A program made the position numbers and the translations under genes. From assembly GCF_039539485.1 (NCBI RefSeq), contig NZ_BAABDF010000002.1, positions 1 through 64,000 of the forward strand: DNA of 64,000 bases, written 5' to 3'. Each line of letters begins with the position of its first letter. Position 1 is the first letter of the stretch. The DNA is from Celeribacter arenosi. Its GTDB lineage: Bacteria > Pseudomonadota > Alphaproteobacteria > Rhodobacterales > Rhodobacteraceae. Below, piece by piece: positions 42,122 to 52,440 of the stretch. The notes below the pieces were generated by a model. The model was not told where the DNA came from. It saw only the letters and a list, made by a program, of their open reading frames with translations, and made no database searches.

Positions 42122-43108
42122 TTATTGGGTTGGGCCGGGCGTTGGCCCCGGATGGTCGAGCAGAAAGGTTTCGAGTTGGTCGGTGTCGGGCATGGCAGGA
42201 GCGCAGCCGGGCTGTGCCACCACGATGGAGGCGCAAGCAGAGCCGCGCAGGATCGCCTGTTTCAGGTCGCGCCCCTGCGAGAGGGCCGCCATGAAACCAG
42301 CCATAAAGCTGTCGCCCGCGCCGGTGGGTTTGACGGCCTCGACAGGGAAGATGCCGGTGGGAATTTCGGCACCACCCGAAAAGGTGATCGCGCCGTGCTG
42401 GCCCAATTTGTAAACGACGATGTCGGCAGATTTGCTGGCAAGCGCGCGGGCCTTGGCCAGCCCTTTGTCTATGCCGCCGGCCATAAAACCGAACTCTTCA
42501 TCATTGCCCACGATCACGTCCGACATGTCGCCAGCGCGGGAAAGAACTTCTGCAGCGACCTGCGGGGACGGCCATGAATAGGGGCGGTAATCGACGTCGA
42601 AGATGATCGGCAGGTTCGCCTCTTTCGCTAGTTCGAACGCGCGGAAGGCCGCCGTGCGGCTGGGTTCGACAGCGAAGACGGTGCCTGCCGTGATGAGGGC
42701 GGTGAACTGGCTGTAATCGACTGTTTCGACGTCCTTGAGGGACATCTGGAAATCGGCGGCGTTGTTGCGATAGATCACCGATTGGTGGTCCTCGACGCGG
42801 GTTTCATAGACCGCGAGCGAGGTGCGCTCTTCGCCCTGAATGGTGCGCACATGTGCGCGGCCCACGCTGTAGTTGTCCAATTGGTTCAGACAGTAACGCC
42901 CGACCGCATCATCGCTGACGCAAGTGACAAGATCGGCCTGAAGCCCCAGTTTGACCAAACCTGCCGCGATATTGGCAGAGGATCCGCCCATGGCGACCAT
43001 CATTTCCGTGGCCTTTTCTGTCTGCGCGCGGTCGGTGGGGGAAAGGTCCATCCCGACACGGCCCACGACGATAAACTTGCCGCCCTTGATGCCCTCTAAC
43101 GCGTTCAT
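42122..43108 (-). CDS. iolC: 5-Dehydro-2-deoxygluconokinase
   Basis: A 328-residue PfkB-family kinase. GGSSANIAAGLVKLGLQ near the N-terminus binds the sugar, and PTGAGDSFMAGFMAALS near residue 270 holds the catalytic Asp and anion hole. It phosphorylates 2-deoxy-5-keto-gluconate at C6. It starts with MNALEGIKGGKFIVVGRVGM, as IolC does, and its ATG overlaps the stop of the PhyH-like gene by four bases. Confidence 0.92.
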   Translation of the reverse strand: MNALEGIKGGKFIVVGRVGMDLSPTDRAQTEKATEMMVAMGGSSANIAAGLVKLGLQADLVTCVSDDAVGRYCLNQLDNYSVGRAHVRTIQGEERTSLAVYETRVEDHQSVIYRNNAADFQMSLKDVETVDYSQFTALITAGTVFAVEPSRTAAFRAFELAKEANLPIIFDVDYRPYSWPSPQVAAEVLSRAGDMSDVIVGNDEEFGFMAGGIDKGLAKARALASKSADIVVYKLGQHGAITFSGGAEIPTGIFPVEAVKPTGAGDSFMAGFMAALSQGRDLKQAILRGSACASIVVAQPGCAPAMPDTDQLETFLLDHPGPTPGPTQ

Positions 43109-43943
43109 GTGCGGCCCTCGGCGTTGCCGGCTTTCGCGGCGTCGAGGACTTCGGGGTAGGGGTAGTTCAGGCCTAATAGCTGACGCATGTCAGGGCTGGC
43201 CCTGTCGATGAAGGATTGTGGCAGAGCGGCGGGCATGTCCTCCATGGGTTTCACCCATTTGGGCAGATACTGGATCAACACCGCGTTGCGGTCGTGGTCG
43301 GAGGTGTTGGGCATCGCGCAGTGCCAAGTCACGCCATAGAAGAGGGCGACATCGCCTGGGTTCCCCAGCATCCGTTCGGCCCGCCCATGGAAGTCATCGG
43401 CTTCAGTCGGATAACGCAATTCACGCTGCGATCCGGGCACGTAGGCCGTTGCACCGCTTTGTTCGGTAAAAGGATCAAGGATGACAGAGACCTGCGCATT
43501 CATCGGGAAAGAGCCGTTCAGGCCGACCGGATGCGTTTCGGGGCTGTGAAAGTCCCAGTAGGGATAGTCCACGTGGGGTTCTTGGCCGGGTCCGCCGGGC
43601 AGAATGCGATTGGCCGCGATGGAGCCCATAATGAATTCCGTGCCCAGAAATTTTCGCAGGATATCCATCAGCACCGGATGTGCGGCCATGGCGGAAAACA
43701 CGTCGCCCTTGGCCAGCAGGTTCCAGACGCGTCGTTGCAGGGCAATCTTGCCGTCGGCTTCTGCGGCCCCTTGGAAATGGGTCGCTTTGTTGGCGTCGTT
43801 TTCCGAATGCTCCATAATGATCGCGCGGGCCTCGGCAATCTGCTCTGCCGTGAACAAGCCCGAGATCTTGACGGCCCCGCCGCCGTGAAGGAGTTCATCG
43901 ACGACCGCATCTGGATCGGCAGTCTGTGCGGTAAAGGCTTTCA

Positions 43944-43944
<1 letters not shown>
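43105..43944 (-). CDS. Phytanoyl-CoA dioxygenase family (Fe(II)/2-oxoglutarate) protein inside the iol operon
   Basis: A 279-residue protein of the PhyH superfamily. The iron facial triad is visible as HVDYPYWDFH (His-x-Asp) and GVTWHCAMPN (distal His), with GNPGDVALFYG before it and YVPGSQ typical of PhyH. The family hydroxylates or demethylates using 2-oxoglutarate and O2. The ATG overlaps the iolD stop (TAATG) and the stop overlaps iolC, so it is co-translated with the inositol genes. It is not part of the standard pathway; acting on a methylated or deoxygenated inositol is plausible but unproven. Confidence 0.86.
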
Positions 43945-45797
<1,853 letters not shown>

Positions 45798-45868
45798 CGC
45801 GAAAGCTCCTCCAAATCGCAGGGCGCCTTTTTTGACGCTTGCGTGATTTCGAATCCAAGGATACAAAT

Positions 45869-45886
45869 TTTGCAACCGGTTGCAAA
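45869..45886. promoter_or_regulatory. LacI-type operator, iolD / Gfo-Idh divergent promoter
   Basis: Perfect 18-bp palindrome TTTGCAACCGGTTGCAAA with a central CG, the classic LacI/GalR operator form, in the 123-base gap between iolD and the plus-strand dehydrogenase. An identical copy lies at 50165-50182. Confidence 0.88.
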
Positions 45887-45920
45887 CAATTTTCCGCAAG
45901 CCGAATTCAAGGGGGGGCAA

Positions 45921-47024
45921 ATGGCCGATATCGGAATCGGAATCGTCGGTGGCGGCTATATGGGCAAAGCGCATGCGGTGGCTATGGCTGCTGTGGGCGC
46001 GGTGTTCAACACTGCGCTGCGTCCCCGATTGGAGATGGTCTGTGCGTCCTCGGCGGCGTCGGCGGAAAGGTATCGCGCGGCGTTCGGGTTCGCGCGCGCG
46101 ACAGAAGACTGGCGCGTGCTGGTCTGTGACCCAAAGGTGGAGGCGGTGGTGATCGCTGCGCCGCAAGCCTTGCACCGCGACGTGGCAGAGGCGGCGTTTG
46201 CCGCGGGAAAGCCTGTCTTTTGTGAAAAGCCGTTGGGCACAGATGTGGACGACAGCCGCGCTATGGTGGCCGCGGCCGAGGCCGCAGGTGCGATCAACAT
46301 GACCGGCTTTAACTACATCCGCACACCCGCCAGCCAATTCGCGCGCCAGCTGATCGAGTGTGGTGAGATTGGTGAGATCATCGGTTTTCGTGGCGAACAT
46401 ACCGAGGATTTTCTGGCCGACCCGGACGCCCCCGCGACGTGGCGCACATCGGGTCTGCCCAATGGCACCATGGGCGACCTCGCTCCGCATCCGGTCAACT
46501 GCGCGCTGCGGCTGATGGGCCCTATCCAGAGCCTGCTGGCCGAGGTCGAGACCGTCTATCACGACCGTCCTGGAGGCAAAGTCACCAACGACGATCACGC
46601 GCATATGCTGTGCCGGTTCGAGAGCGGGGTGCTTGGGTCGATCTATGCCAGCCGCGTCGCGACAGGCCGCAAGATGGGCTATGCCTATGAGGTGACAGGG
46701 TCCAAGGGGGCGATCCGTTTTGACGGCGAAGACCAGAACGCGATCCACCTCTACAAGATGTCAGGACCAGAGGCGCAGCGCGGGTTCACCAAAATCCTGA
46801 CTGGCCCCGCGCACCCCGATTACGAACCCTTTTGCCAAGGGCCGGGGCATGGCACCGGCTATCAGGACCAGATTATCATCGAGGCGCGCGACTTCCTGCA
46901 AGCGATTGAAACAGGGCAGAATATCTGGCCGACCTTCCGCGACGGGATGGCGGTAAACCAAGTGATTGCTGCGGCCCATGCGTCCTCGGACGCGAAGGCC
47001 TGGCGTAACGTCAACGACTTCTAA
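45921..47024 (+). CDS. Gfo/Idh/MocA-family dehydrogenase, probable inositol-isomer oxidoreductase
   Basis: A 367-residue NAD(P)-dependent oxidoreductase. The loop is GIVGGGYMGKAHAVAM, the Lys-Pro motif FCEKPLGT, and GDLAPHPVNCALRLMG takes the place of the catalytic Asp-His segment. ATG 45921 follows AAGGGGGGGC; an upstream extension of 149 codons crosses iolD. It is larger than IolG and resembles the scyllo-inositol and related dehydrogenases. First gene of the plus-strand iol operon, 14 bases before iolE. Confidence 0.86.
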   Translation: MADIGIGIVGGGYMGKAHAVAMAAVGAVFNTALRPRLEMVCASSAASAERYRAAFGFARATEDWRVLVCDPKVEAVVIAAPQALHRDVAEAAFAAGKPVFCEKPLGTDVDDSRAMVAAAEAAGAINMTGFNYIRTPASQFARQLIECGEIGEIIGFRGEHTEDFLADPDAPATWRTSGLPNGTMGDLAPHPVNCALRLMGPIQSLLAEVETVYHDRPGGKVTNDDHAHMLCRFESGVLGSIYASRVATGRKMGYAYEVTGSKGAIRFDGEDQNAIHLYKMSGPEAQRGFTKILTGPAHPDYEPFCQGPGHGTGYQDQIIIEARDFLQAIETGQNIWPTFRDGMAVNQVIAAAHASSDAKAWRNVNDF

Positions 47025-47037
47025 AGGACCAAGATCC

Positions 47038-47928
47038 ATGACTATCCGTATCGGCAATGCGCCCTGTTCCTGGGGCATCGAATTTGCATCCGACCCGTCC
47101 TACCCCAGCTGGCAATCGGTGCTGCAACAGTGCGCGCAGGCGGGGTATAAGGGGATCGAACTGGGGCCGATTGGCTATATGCCAGAGGACCCTGCGGTGC
47201 TGCGCGACGAGCTGCAAAAGAACGATCTGAACATCATTGGCGGCGTGATTTTCCGTGCGTTTCATGATGCGGGCAAGTGGGACGATGTGATGGATGCCTC
47301 TGTTCGCACCTGCGAGGCGCTTGTGGCCCATGGGGCGCAACACCTTGTTTTGATTGATTCAATATCACCACGCCGTGCGCCGACGGCGGGGCGTGCGGCG
47401 GAAGCCGAGCAGATGGACGCGGCCGAATGGGCCGCCTTTCGTGATCGCATCGCGACCGTCGCCAAGATGGGGGCGCAAGAGTACGGGCTGACCGTGGGCA
47501 TTCATGCCCATGCGGCGGGGTTCATGGACTTCGAACCCGAACTGGAACGCCTGCTGGATGAGGTGGACGAGAGCATCCTGAAAATCTGTTTCGACACCGG
47601 CCACCATTCCTATGCGGGCTTTGATCCGGTGGCTTTCATGAAAAAGCACGTGAGCCGGATTTCCTATATGCATTTCAAAGACATCGACCCGAAAGTGAAG
47701 GCCGATGTCGTGGCCAACCGCACGGATTTCTACACCGCCTGCGGACAGGGTATTTTCTGTAATCTGGGACAGGGCGATGTGGATTTCCCGACCGTGCGAC
47801 AGGTGCTTCTGGATGCAGGATTTGAGGGCTGGTGCACGGTTGAACAGGACTGTGATCCCAGCATGCCGGGCACGCCGATGGAAGACGCCAAAGCGAACCG
47901 CGAGTATTTGCAAAGCATCGGTTTCTAA
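47038..47928 (+). CDS. iolE: Inosose dehydratase (IolE-like TIM barrel)
   Basis: A 296-residue AP-endonuclease-2-type TIM barrel, the usual length of IolE. It begins MTIRIGNAPCSWGIEFASDP and has the metal-ligand stretches IELGPIGYMPED, VGIHAHAAGFMD, ICFDTGHHSYAG, MHFKDID and GWCTVEQD. IolE removes water from 2-keto-myo-inositol. No other dehydratase candidate exists in the locus, which supports this rather than the similar isomerase IolI. ATG 47038 follows AAAGGACCAAGATCC. Confidence 0.83.
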   Translation: MTIRIGNAPCSWGIEFASDPSYPSWQSVLQQCAQAGYKGIELGPIGYMPEDPAVLRDELQKNDLNIIGGVIFRAFHDAGKWDDVMDASVRTCEALVAHGAQHLVLIDSISPRRAPTAGRAAEAEQMDAAEWAAFRDRIATVAKMGAQEYGLTVGIHAHAAGFMDFEPELERLLDEVDESILKICFDTGHHSYAGFDPVAFMKKHVSRISYMHFKDIDPKVKADVVANRTDFYTACGQGIFCNLGQGDVDFPTVRQVLLDAGFEGWCTVEQDCDPSMPGTPMEDAKANREYLQSIGF

Positions 47929-47939
47929 GGAGATATCAC

Positions 47940-49073
47940 ATGAAGCGATTGAATTGGGGCATGATCGGCGGCGGTGAAGGCAGCCAGATCGGGCCCGCGC
48001 ACCGTTTGGGCGCGCAGGCGGACGGCAACTTTGTGCTCGCGGCAGGTGCGCTGGATCACAATGCAGACGCGGGGCGCGCGTATGCGCAACGTTTGGGCGT
48101 GGCGGCGGATCGCGCCTATGGCGACTGGCGCGAGATGCTGTCGGGCGAGTCTGCGCGCGAGGATCGCGTTGATCTCGTCACCGTGGCGACGCCCAATTCC
48201 ACCCACTTCGAGATCACCAAGGCCTTCCTTGAGGCGGGGTTCAACGTGCTGTGCGAAAAGCCGATGACGATGACCGTCGAAGAGGGCGAGGAGATCGTAA
48301 AGATCGCCGCAGCCTCGGGCAAGATTTGCGCGGTGAACTATTGCTATTCCGCCTATCCGATGGTGCGCGAGATGCGCGAGATGGTGCGCACGGGGCAGAT
48401 TGGCAAAGTACGTCTGGTGGTGACGAATTTCAGCCACGGACACCACGGTGATGCGACGGATGCGGACAATCCGCGGGTGCGCTGGCGCTATGATCCGGCC
48501 ATGGCGGGCGTGTCGGGGCAGTTTGCCGATTGCGGTATCCACGCGCTGCACATGGCGAGCTTTATTGTAGGCGACCAGGTGCGCGAATTGAGCGCGGATT
48601 TCGCCTCGACCATTCCCAGCCGCGAGTTGGAAGACGACGCGATGGTGAACTTCCGGATGGAGGGCGGCACCGTTGGGCGGCTTTGGACCAGCTCGGTTGC
48701 GATTGGCCGCCAGCACGGGTTCGACATTCAGGTGTTCGGGGAGACGGGCGGCATGCGTTGGCGGTCAGAAGAGCCGAACCAAGTGTATTATACCCCCGTC
48801 GGCGGGCGCACGCAGATCATGGAAAAGGGCGAAGGAGGCCTAAGCCATGAGGCAGGCCGGATGAGCCGTGTGGCCATTGCCCACCCCGAAGGATTCCCGC
48901 TGGCAGTGGCCAATATCTATGTCGATCTGGCGGCCAGCATTCGCGGCGAGCTGCGCGATGGTTTGCCTTTGGCCGAAGACGGGCTGCGGTCCATGGCGGC
49001 GGTGCATCAGGCGGTGGTGTCGGCTGCGGACCGCGGCGCATGGGTGGATGCGCGCCCGCCAATGTATCGCTAG
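47940..49073 (+). CDS. Gfo/Idh/MocA-family dehydrogenase, scyllo-inositol dehydrogenase-like
   Basis: A 377-residue oxidoreductase. NAD loop GMIGGGEGSQIGPAHRLGAQ, catalytic Lys in LCEKPMTM, and GQFADCGIHALHMASFIVGD with the conserved Asp/His. The C-terminal domain includes GFDIQVFGETGGMRW. Its GGGEGSxIG start is characteristic of a Gfo/Idh branch frequently linked to inositol catabolism. It follows iolE by 11 bases with an AAGGAG site. Together with the preceding paralogue it may let the cell use several inositol isomers. Confidence 0.86.
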   Translation: MKRLNWGMIGGGEGSQIGPAHRLGAQADGNFVLAAGALDHNADAGRAYAQRLGVAADRAYGDWREMLSGESAREDRVDLVTVATPNSTHFEITKAFLEAGFNVLCEKPMTMTVEEGEEIVKIAAASGKICAVNYCYSAYPMVREMREMVRTGQIGKVRLVVTNFSHGHHGDATDADNPRVRWRYDPAMAGVSGQFADCGIHALHMASFIVGDQVRELSADFASTIPSRELEDDAMVNFRMEGGTVGRLWTSSVAIGRQHGFDIQVFGETGGMRWRSEEPNQVYYTPVGGRTQIMEKGEGGLSHEAGRMSRVAIAHPEGFPLAVANIYVDLAASIRGELRDGLPLAEDGLRSMAAVHQAVVSAADRGAWVDARPPMYR

Positions 49074-49080
49074 AGGCGGG

Positions 49081-50082
49081 CTAGGGCGCGGCTCGCAACG
49101 TGCCGCGTTCAACAAGTTTGCAAGGGAACAGGCGGACCTCGGGAGAGCGGTCAGGGTCCTCGAGCATCGAGACCATCAGATCGACCGATGATTGCAGGAT
49201 CTGGTCAATCGGCTGGCTGATCGTGGTGAGGTTGATGTTTTCCCAGCGCGCCATTTTCATGTCATTGAAGCCGATGATGCCAACATCGCGGGGCACGTTC
49301 AGCCCCGCGTCGGCCACCGCGGAAAGCGCCCCGATTGACAGGACATCGTCGCCGCAGAAATAAGCCTCTGCCATGTTGCCCGCCGCGATAAGGCGTTGCA
49401 TTTCGGCGCGTCCTGCGTCGAAGGAATAAGCCTCAGCGAAACTGTGGGAATGGGCGACGTCAGGGTGTTTGGCGAGCTCCTGAAAGAAGCCGCGAAAGCG
49501 GTCTTGGGTGGAGGTTGCGGCCTCGGGCCCGCCTAGGAAAGCGACTTTGCGGTAGCTCCGTTCCACCAACGTGCGCGCCGCCATACGCCCACATTCGGAG
49601 TTGTCGACGCCCACCACGTGGACTTCTGGCGACGTGGAAAACCGCCCGAAGGAGTTAACCACCGGCACGCCGGCATCGCGGAACGATTTGGAGAATTCAG
49701 GGGACAGGGTGGAGGAGGCAATGATCGCCCCGTCGACCGAGTATTGCTGCAACATGCGCACGGCGGTTCTGGCATCTATTTCCCCCGTCAGGTTTAGCAG
49801 GAGGGGGCGCAGCCCTCTATCCTGCAATTTGCGGGTCAGCAGGTCGAAGACCTCAAGAAAGATCGGGTTGTGGAAGTTGTTAGACACAAGGCCGATCAGC
49901 TTGGTGCGCCCCGTGGTGAGCGACGAGGCCAGCGCATTGGGCGAATAGCCAAGATCAGCGGCGGCTTTTTCTACCTTGCGGCGCATTTTTTCCGACACCG
50001 AAGCCCCGTCGGTGAATGTGCGTGATACCGCCGAGGTCGAAACACCGGCGCGGTTGGCGACATCTTTGAGGGTGATTGGCAT
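49081..50082 (-). CDS. LacI-family repressor of the inositol locus
   Basis: A 333-residue LacI/GalR regulator. DNA-binding domain TLKDVANRAGVSTSAVSRTF and hinge ALASSLTTGRTKLIGL; the periplasmic-binding-protein-like sensor domain follows (NFHNPIFLEVFDLLTRKLQD, YFCGDDVLSIGALSAVADAG, GIIGFNDMKMARW). It is convergent with the dehydrogenase at 47940 and divergent from the ABC transporter. An operator lies 82 bases upstream of its start. The probable inducer is inositol or an early intermediate. Confidence 0.93.
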   Translation of the reverse strand: MPITLKDVANRAGVSTSAVSRTFTDGASVSEKMRRKVEKAAADLGYSPNALASSLTTGRTKLIGLVSNNFHNPIFLEVFDLLTRKLQDRGLRPLLLNLTGEIDARTAVRMLQQYSVDGAIIASSTLSPEFSKSFRDAGVPVVNSFGRFSTSPEVHVVGVDNSECGRMAARTLVERSYRKVAFLGGPEAATSTQDRFRGFFQELAKHPDVAHSHSFAEAYSFDAGRAEMQRLIAAGNMAEAYFCGDDVLSIGALSAVADAGLNVPRDVGIIGFNDMKMARWENINLTTISQPIDQILQSSVDLMVSMLEDPDRSPEVRLFPCKLVERGTLRAAP

Positions 50083-50164
50083 GGCGCAGCTTTAAAATTG
50101 GGACCGGTTTTGGTGTAGTTACAAGGTATTTGCTTTGGACGCAGTATGAATTTTTACGGAAAAT

Positions 50165-50182
50165 TTTGCAACCGGTTGCAAA
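50165..50182. promoter_or_regulatory. LacI-type operator, lacI / ABC transporter divergent promoter
   Basis: TTTGCAACCGGTTGCAAA, identical to 45869-45886, 89 bases before the binding-protein ATG. It links the transporter and regulator genes to the catabolic operons. Confidence 0.88.
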
Positions 50183-50270
50183 AAAATCCGACTCATGCTT
50201 TGATCTGTACGGAGGAGGGGCTGAGTCCTCTCTTTAGAGGCTGGAATTTAAGTTCCTTGGGAGGAAAAAC

Positions 50271-51230
50271 ATGAATACGATGAGCAAACTGCTTGCGACA
50301 GCAGCGATTGCCGCAGCGCCTTTTGCGGCTGCGACAACCGCCTCTGCGGACGGGCATGGCGATAACCTGACCTACGTTCTGGTCAGCCACGCACCCGACA
50401 GCGACAGCTGGTGGAACACCGTCAAGAACGGCGTGGCACTGGCCGGCGAACAGATGGGCGTGACCGTTGAATACCGCAACCCGCCTACCGGTGACCTTGC
50501 CGATATGGCGCGGATTATCGAGCAGGCAGCTGCATCCCAGCCCGATGGTATCATCACCACACTGGCTGACTTTGACGTTCTCAAGGGGCCTATCATGGCG
50601 GCTGTCGACCAGGGCGTTGACGTGATCATCATGAACTCCGGCACCCCTGCACAGGCGGCCGAAGTTGGCGCGCTGATGTATGTTGGCCAGCCCGAGTATG
50701 ATGCCGGTCTGGCTGCGGGCCAGCGGGCAGCACGCGACGGCGTGGGGTCGTTTCTATGTGTGAACCACTACATTTCCTCGCCGTCCTCCACCGAGCGTTG
50801 CCAAGGCTTTGCCGATGGTCTGGGTGTTGATCTGGGCAATCAAATGATCGATTCAGGTCAGGACCCTGCAGAGATCAAGAACCGCGTTCTCGCCTATTTG
50901 TCTGCCAACCCTGAAACCGACGCCATCCTGACGCTTGGGCCGACCTCTGCGGACCCGACCCTGCTCGCGCTGGACGAAAACGGCATGGCTGGCGACATCT
51001 ACTTTGGCACCTTTGACCTTGGCGAAGAGATCGTGAACGGCATCAAGGCGGGCACCATCAACTGGGGCATCGACCAGCAACCGTTCCTGCAGGCCTACCT
51101 GCCGGTTGTTGTTCTGGCCAACTATGACCGCTACGGCGTTCTGCCTGGCAACAACATCAACTCTGGCCCCGGCTTCGTGACTGCCGACGGCCTTGAGAAG
51201 GTTGAAGAATTCGCGGGTGAATTCCGCTAG
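50271..51230 (+). CDS. Sugar ABC transporter substrate-binding protein, probable inositol receptor
   Basis: A 319-residue periplasmic protein of the RbsB-like group, with a signal peptide ending TTASADG. Ligand-binding face residues include VSHAPDSDSWWNTVKNGVAL and GTFDLGEEIVNGIKAG, then WGIDQQPFLQAYLPVVVL. Genomic context and the shared operator point to inositol, comparable to IbpA of Caulobacter, but the sequence alone does not prove this. ATG 50271 follows TTGGGAGGAAAAAC. A terminator-like hairpin follows 26 bases after the stop, ahead of the permease gene. Confidence 0.9.
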   Translation: MNTMSKLLATAAIAAAPFAAATTASADGHGDNLTYVLVSHAPDSDSWWNTVKNGVALAGEQMGVTVEYRNPPTGDLADMARIIEQAAASQPDGIITTLADFDVLKGPIMAAVDQGVDVIIMNSGTPAQAAEVGALMYVGQPEYDAGLAAGQRAARDGVGSFLCVNHYISSPSSTERCQGFADGLGVDLGNQMIDSGQDPAEIKNRVLAYLSANPETDAILTLGPTSADPTLLALDENGMAGDIYFGTFDLGEEIVNGIKAGTINWGIDQQPFLQAYLPVVVLANYDRYGVLPGNNINSGPGFVTADGLEKVEEFAGEFR

Positions 51231-51255
51231 GATCGCACTGCGATACCGCTAAGAG

Positions 51256-51290
51256 GGGCGGCCATGGCCTGAGCCGTGGCCGCCCTTTTT
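51256..51290 (+). terminator. Intra-operon terminator after the inositol-binding protein
   Basis: GGGCGGCCATGGC (51256-51268), loop CTGA, GCCGTGGCCGCCC (51273-51285), then five T. One G-T pair in a 13-bp stem. It lies between receptor and permease genes, so partial termination would favour excess receptor. Confidence 0.85.
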
Positions 51291-51326
51291 CGATCCAAAT
51301 CACTCATCGATCCAAGGAGGTCGGCC

Positions 51327-52439
51327 ATGTCTGAGGCCAGTCAAACCGACGAGCGCGTCAAGGAAATATCCGGTTTCCGAAAAGCGTTGATCCGCCCCGA
51401 ACTGGGCGGCATCGTGGGGACCGTTGCAGTCTTCGTTTTCTTTTTTCTGTTTGCTTTCGACAGCGGCATGTTCAACGCGCAGGGTGTGCTGAACTGGTCT
51501 GTCGTCTCAGCACAATTCATGATTATCGCCGTGGGCGCCTGCCTGCTGATGATTGCGGGCGAGTTTGATCTGTCAGTGGGGTCGATGATCGGCTTTGCGG
51601 GCATGATGATCGCGATTTTCGGCGTCACCTTAGGGTGGCCCATGTGGATGGCGATCATCGTGACCTTTGTGATCTGTACCGCCTGCGGAGCGTTGAACGG
51701 ATACATCGTCGTCAAGACGGGGTTGCCGTCGTTCATTGTAACCTTGGCAACCTTGTTCATCCTGCGCGGGTTCACCATTTTCATTCCCCAGACAATTGAG
51801 CGCAAAACCATCATTGGGGGTATCCGAGAGGCCGCAGAGGGTGATTGGCTCGCATCCATATTCGGCGCCAAGATCGGCGGGCCGATCTTTACCTGGCTTG
51901 GAAATGCCGGAATTATCTCTACCTTCGAGAGGGGCAACCGCGCGGGCGAACCGGTGGTCGATGGCATTCCGATGCTGATCATCTGGGCGCTGGGCTTGGT
52001 CATTTTCGGACATTGGCTGTTGACGCGCACACGCTTTGGCAACTGGATTTTCGCCGCTGGCGGGGATGCAGATGCGGCGCGTAACTCTGGTGTTCCGGTC
52101 AACGCAGTGAAGATCCAGATGTTCATGTTCACCGCCTTCTGCGCCACGGTCTTTGCCGTGTGTCAGGTGATGGAGTTTGGCTCTGCTGGCGCGGATCGTG
52201 GATTGCTCAAGGAATTCGAGGCAATCATCGCGGTGGTCATCGGGGGTGCCTTGCTGACCGGCGGCTACGGGTCGGTCATCGGCGCGGCTTTGGGTGCGTT
52301 GATCTTTGGCGTGGTACAGCAAGGTCTGTTCTTTGCCGGCGTCGAAAGCTCGCTTTTCCGCGTGTTCCTCGGCGTTATCCTTTTGGCTGCCGTGATCCTG
52401 AACACCTACATCCGTCGCATCATTACGGGGGAACGTTGA
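51327..52439 (+). CDS. Sugar ABC transporter permease
   Basis: A 370-residue membrane protein of the ribose/xylose permease family (BPD_transp_2) with about ten helices. Typical segments: LLMIAGEFDLSVGSMIGFAG, GALNGYIVVKTGLPSFIVTL with TLATLFILRG, AAGGDADAARNSGVPVNAVK and VVIGGALLTGGYGSVIGAAL. ATG 51327 is used because CCAAGGAGGTCGGCC precedes it. An insertion of about 60 residues between helices (IERKTIIGGIREAAEGDWLA) makes it longer than RbsC. Followed one base later by the ATPase gene. Confidence 0.92.
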   Translation: MSEASQTDERVKEISGFRKALIRPELGGIVGTVAVFVFFFLFAFDSGMFNAQGVLNWSVVSAQFMIIAVGACLLMIAGEFDLSVGSMIGFAGMMIAIFGVTLGWPMWMAIIVTFVICTACGALNGYIVVKTGLPSFIVTLATLFILRGFTIFIPQTIERKTIIGGIREAAEGDWLASIFGAKIGGPIFTWLGNAGIISTFERGNRAGEPVVDGIPMLIIWALGLVIFGHWLLTRTRFGNWIFAAGGDADAARNSGVPVNAVKIQMFMFTAFCATVFAVCQVMEFGSAGADRGLLKEFEAIIAVVIGGALLTGGYGSVIGAALGALIFGVVQQGLFFAGVESSLFRVFLGVILLAAVILNTYIRRIITGER

Positions 52440-52440
52440 T

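Noticed and set aside
45798..46748. 317-codon N-terminal extension of iolD
   Set aside because: It is the complement of the plus-strand dehydrogenase; IolD normally starts at the MSDQT-type N-terminus.
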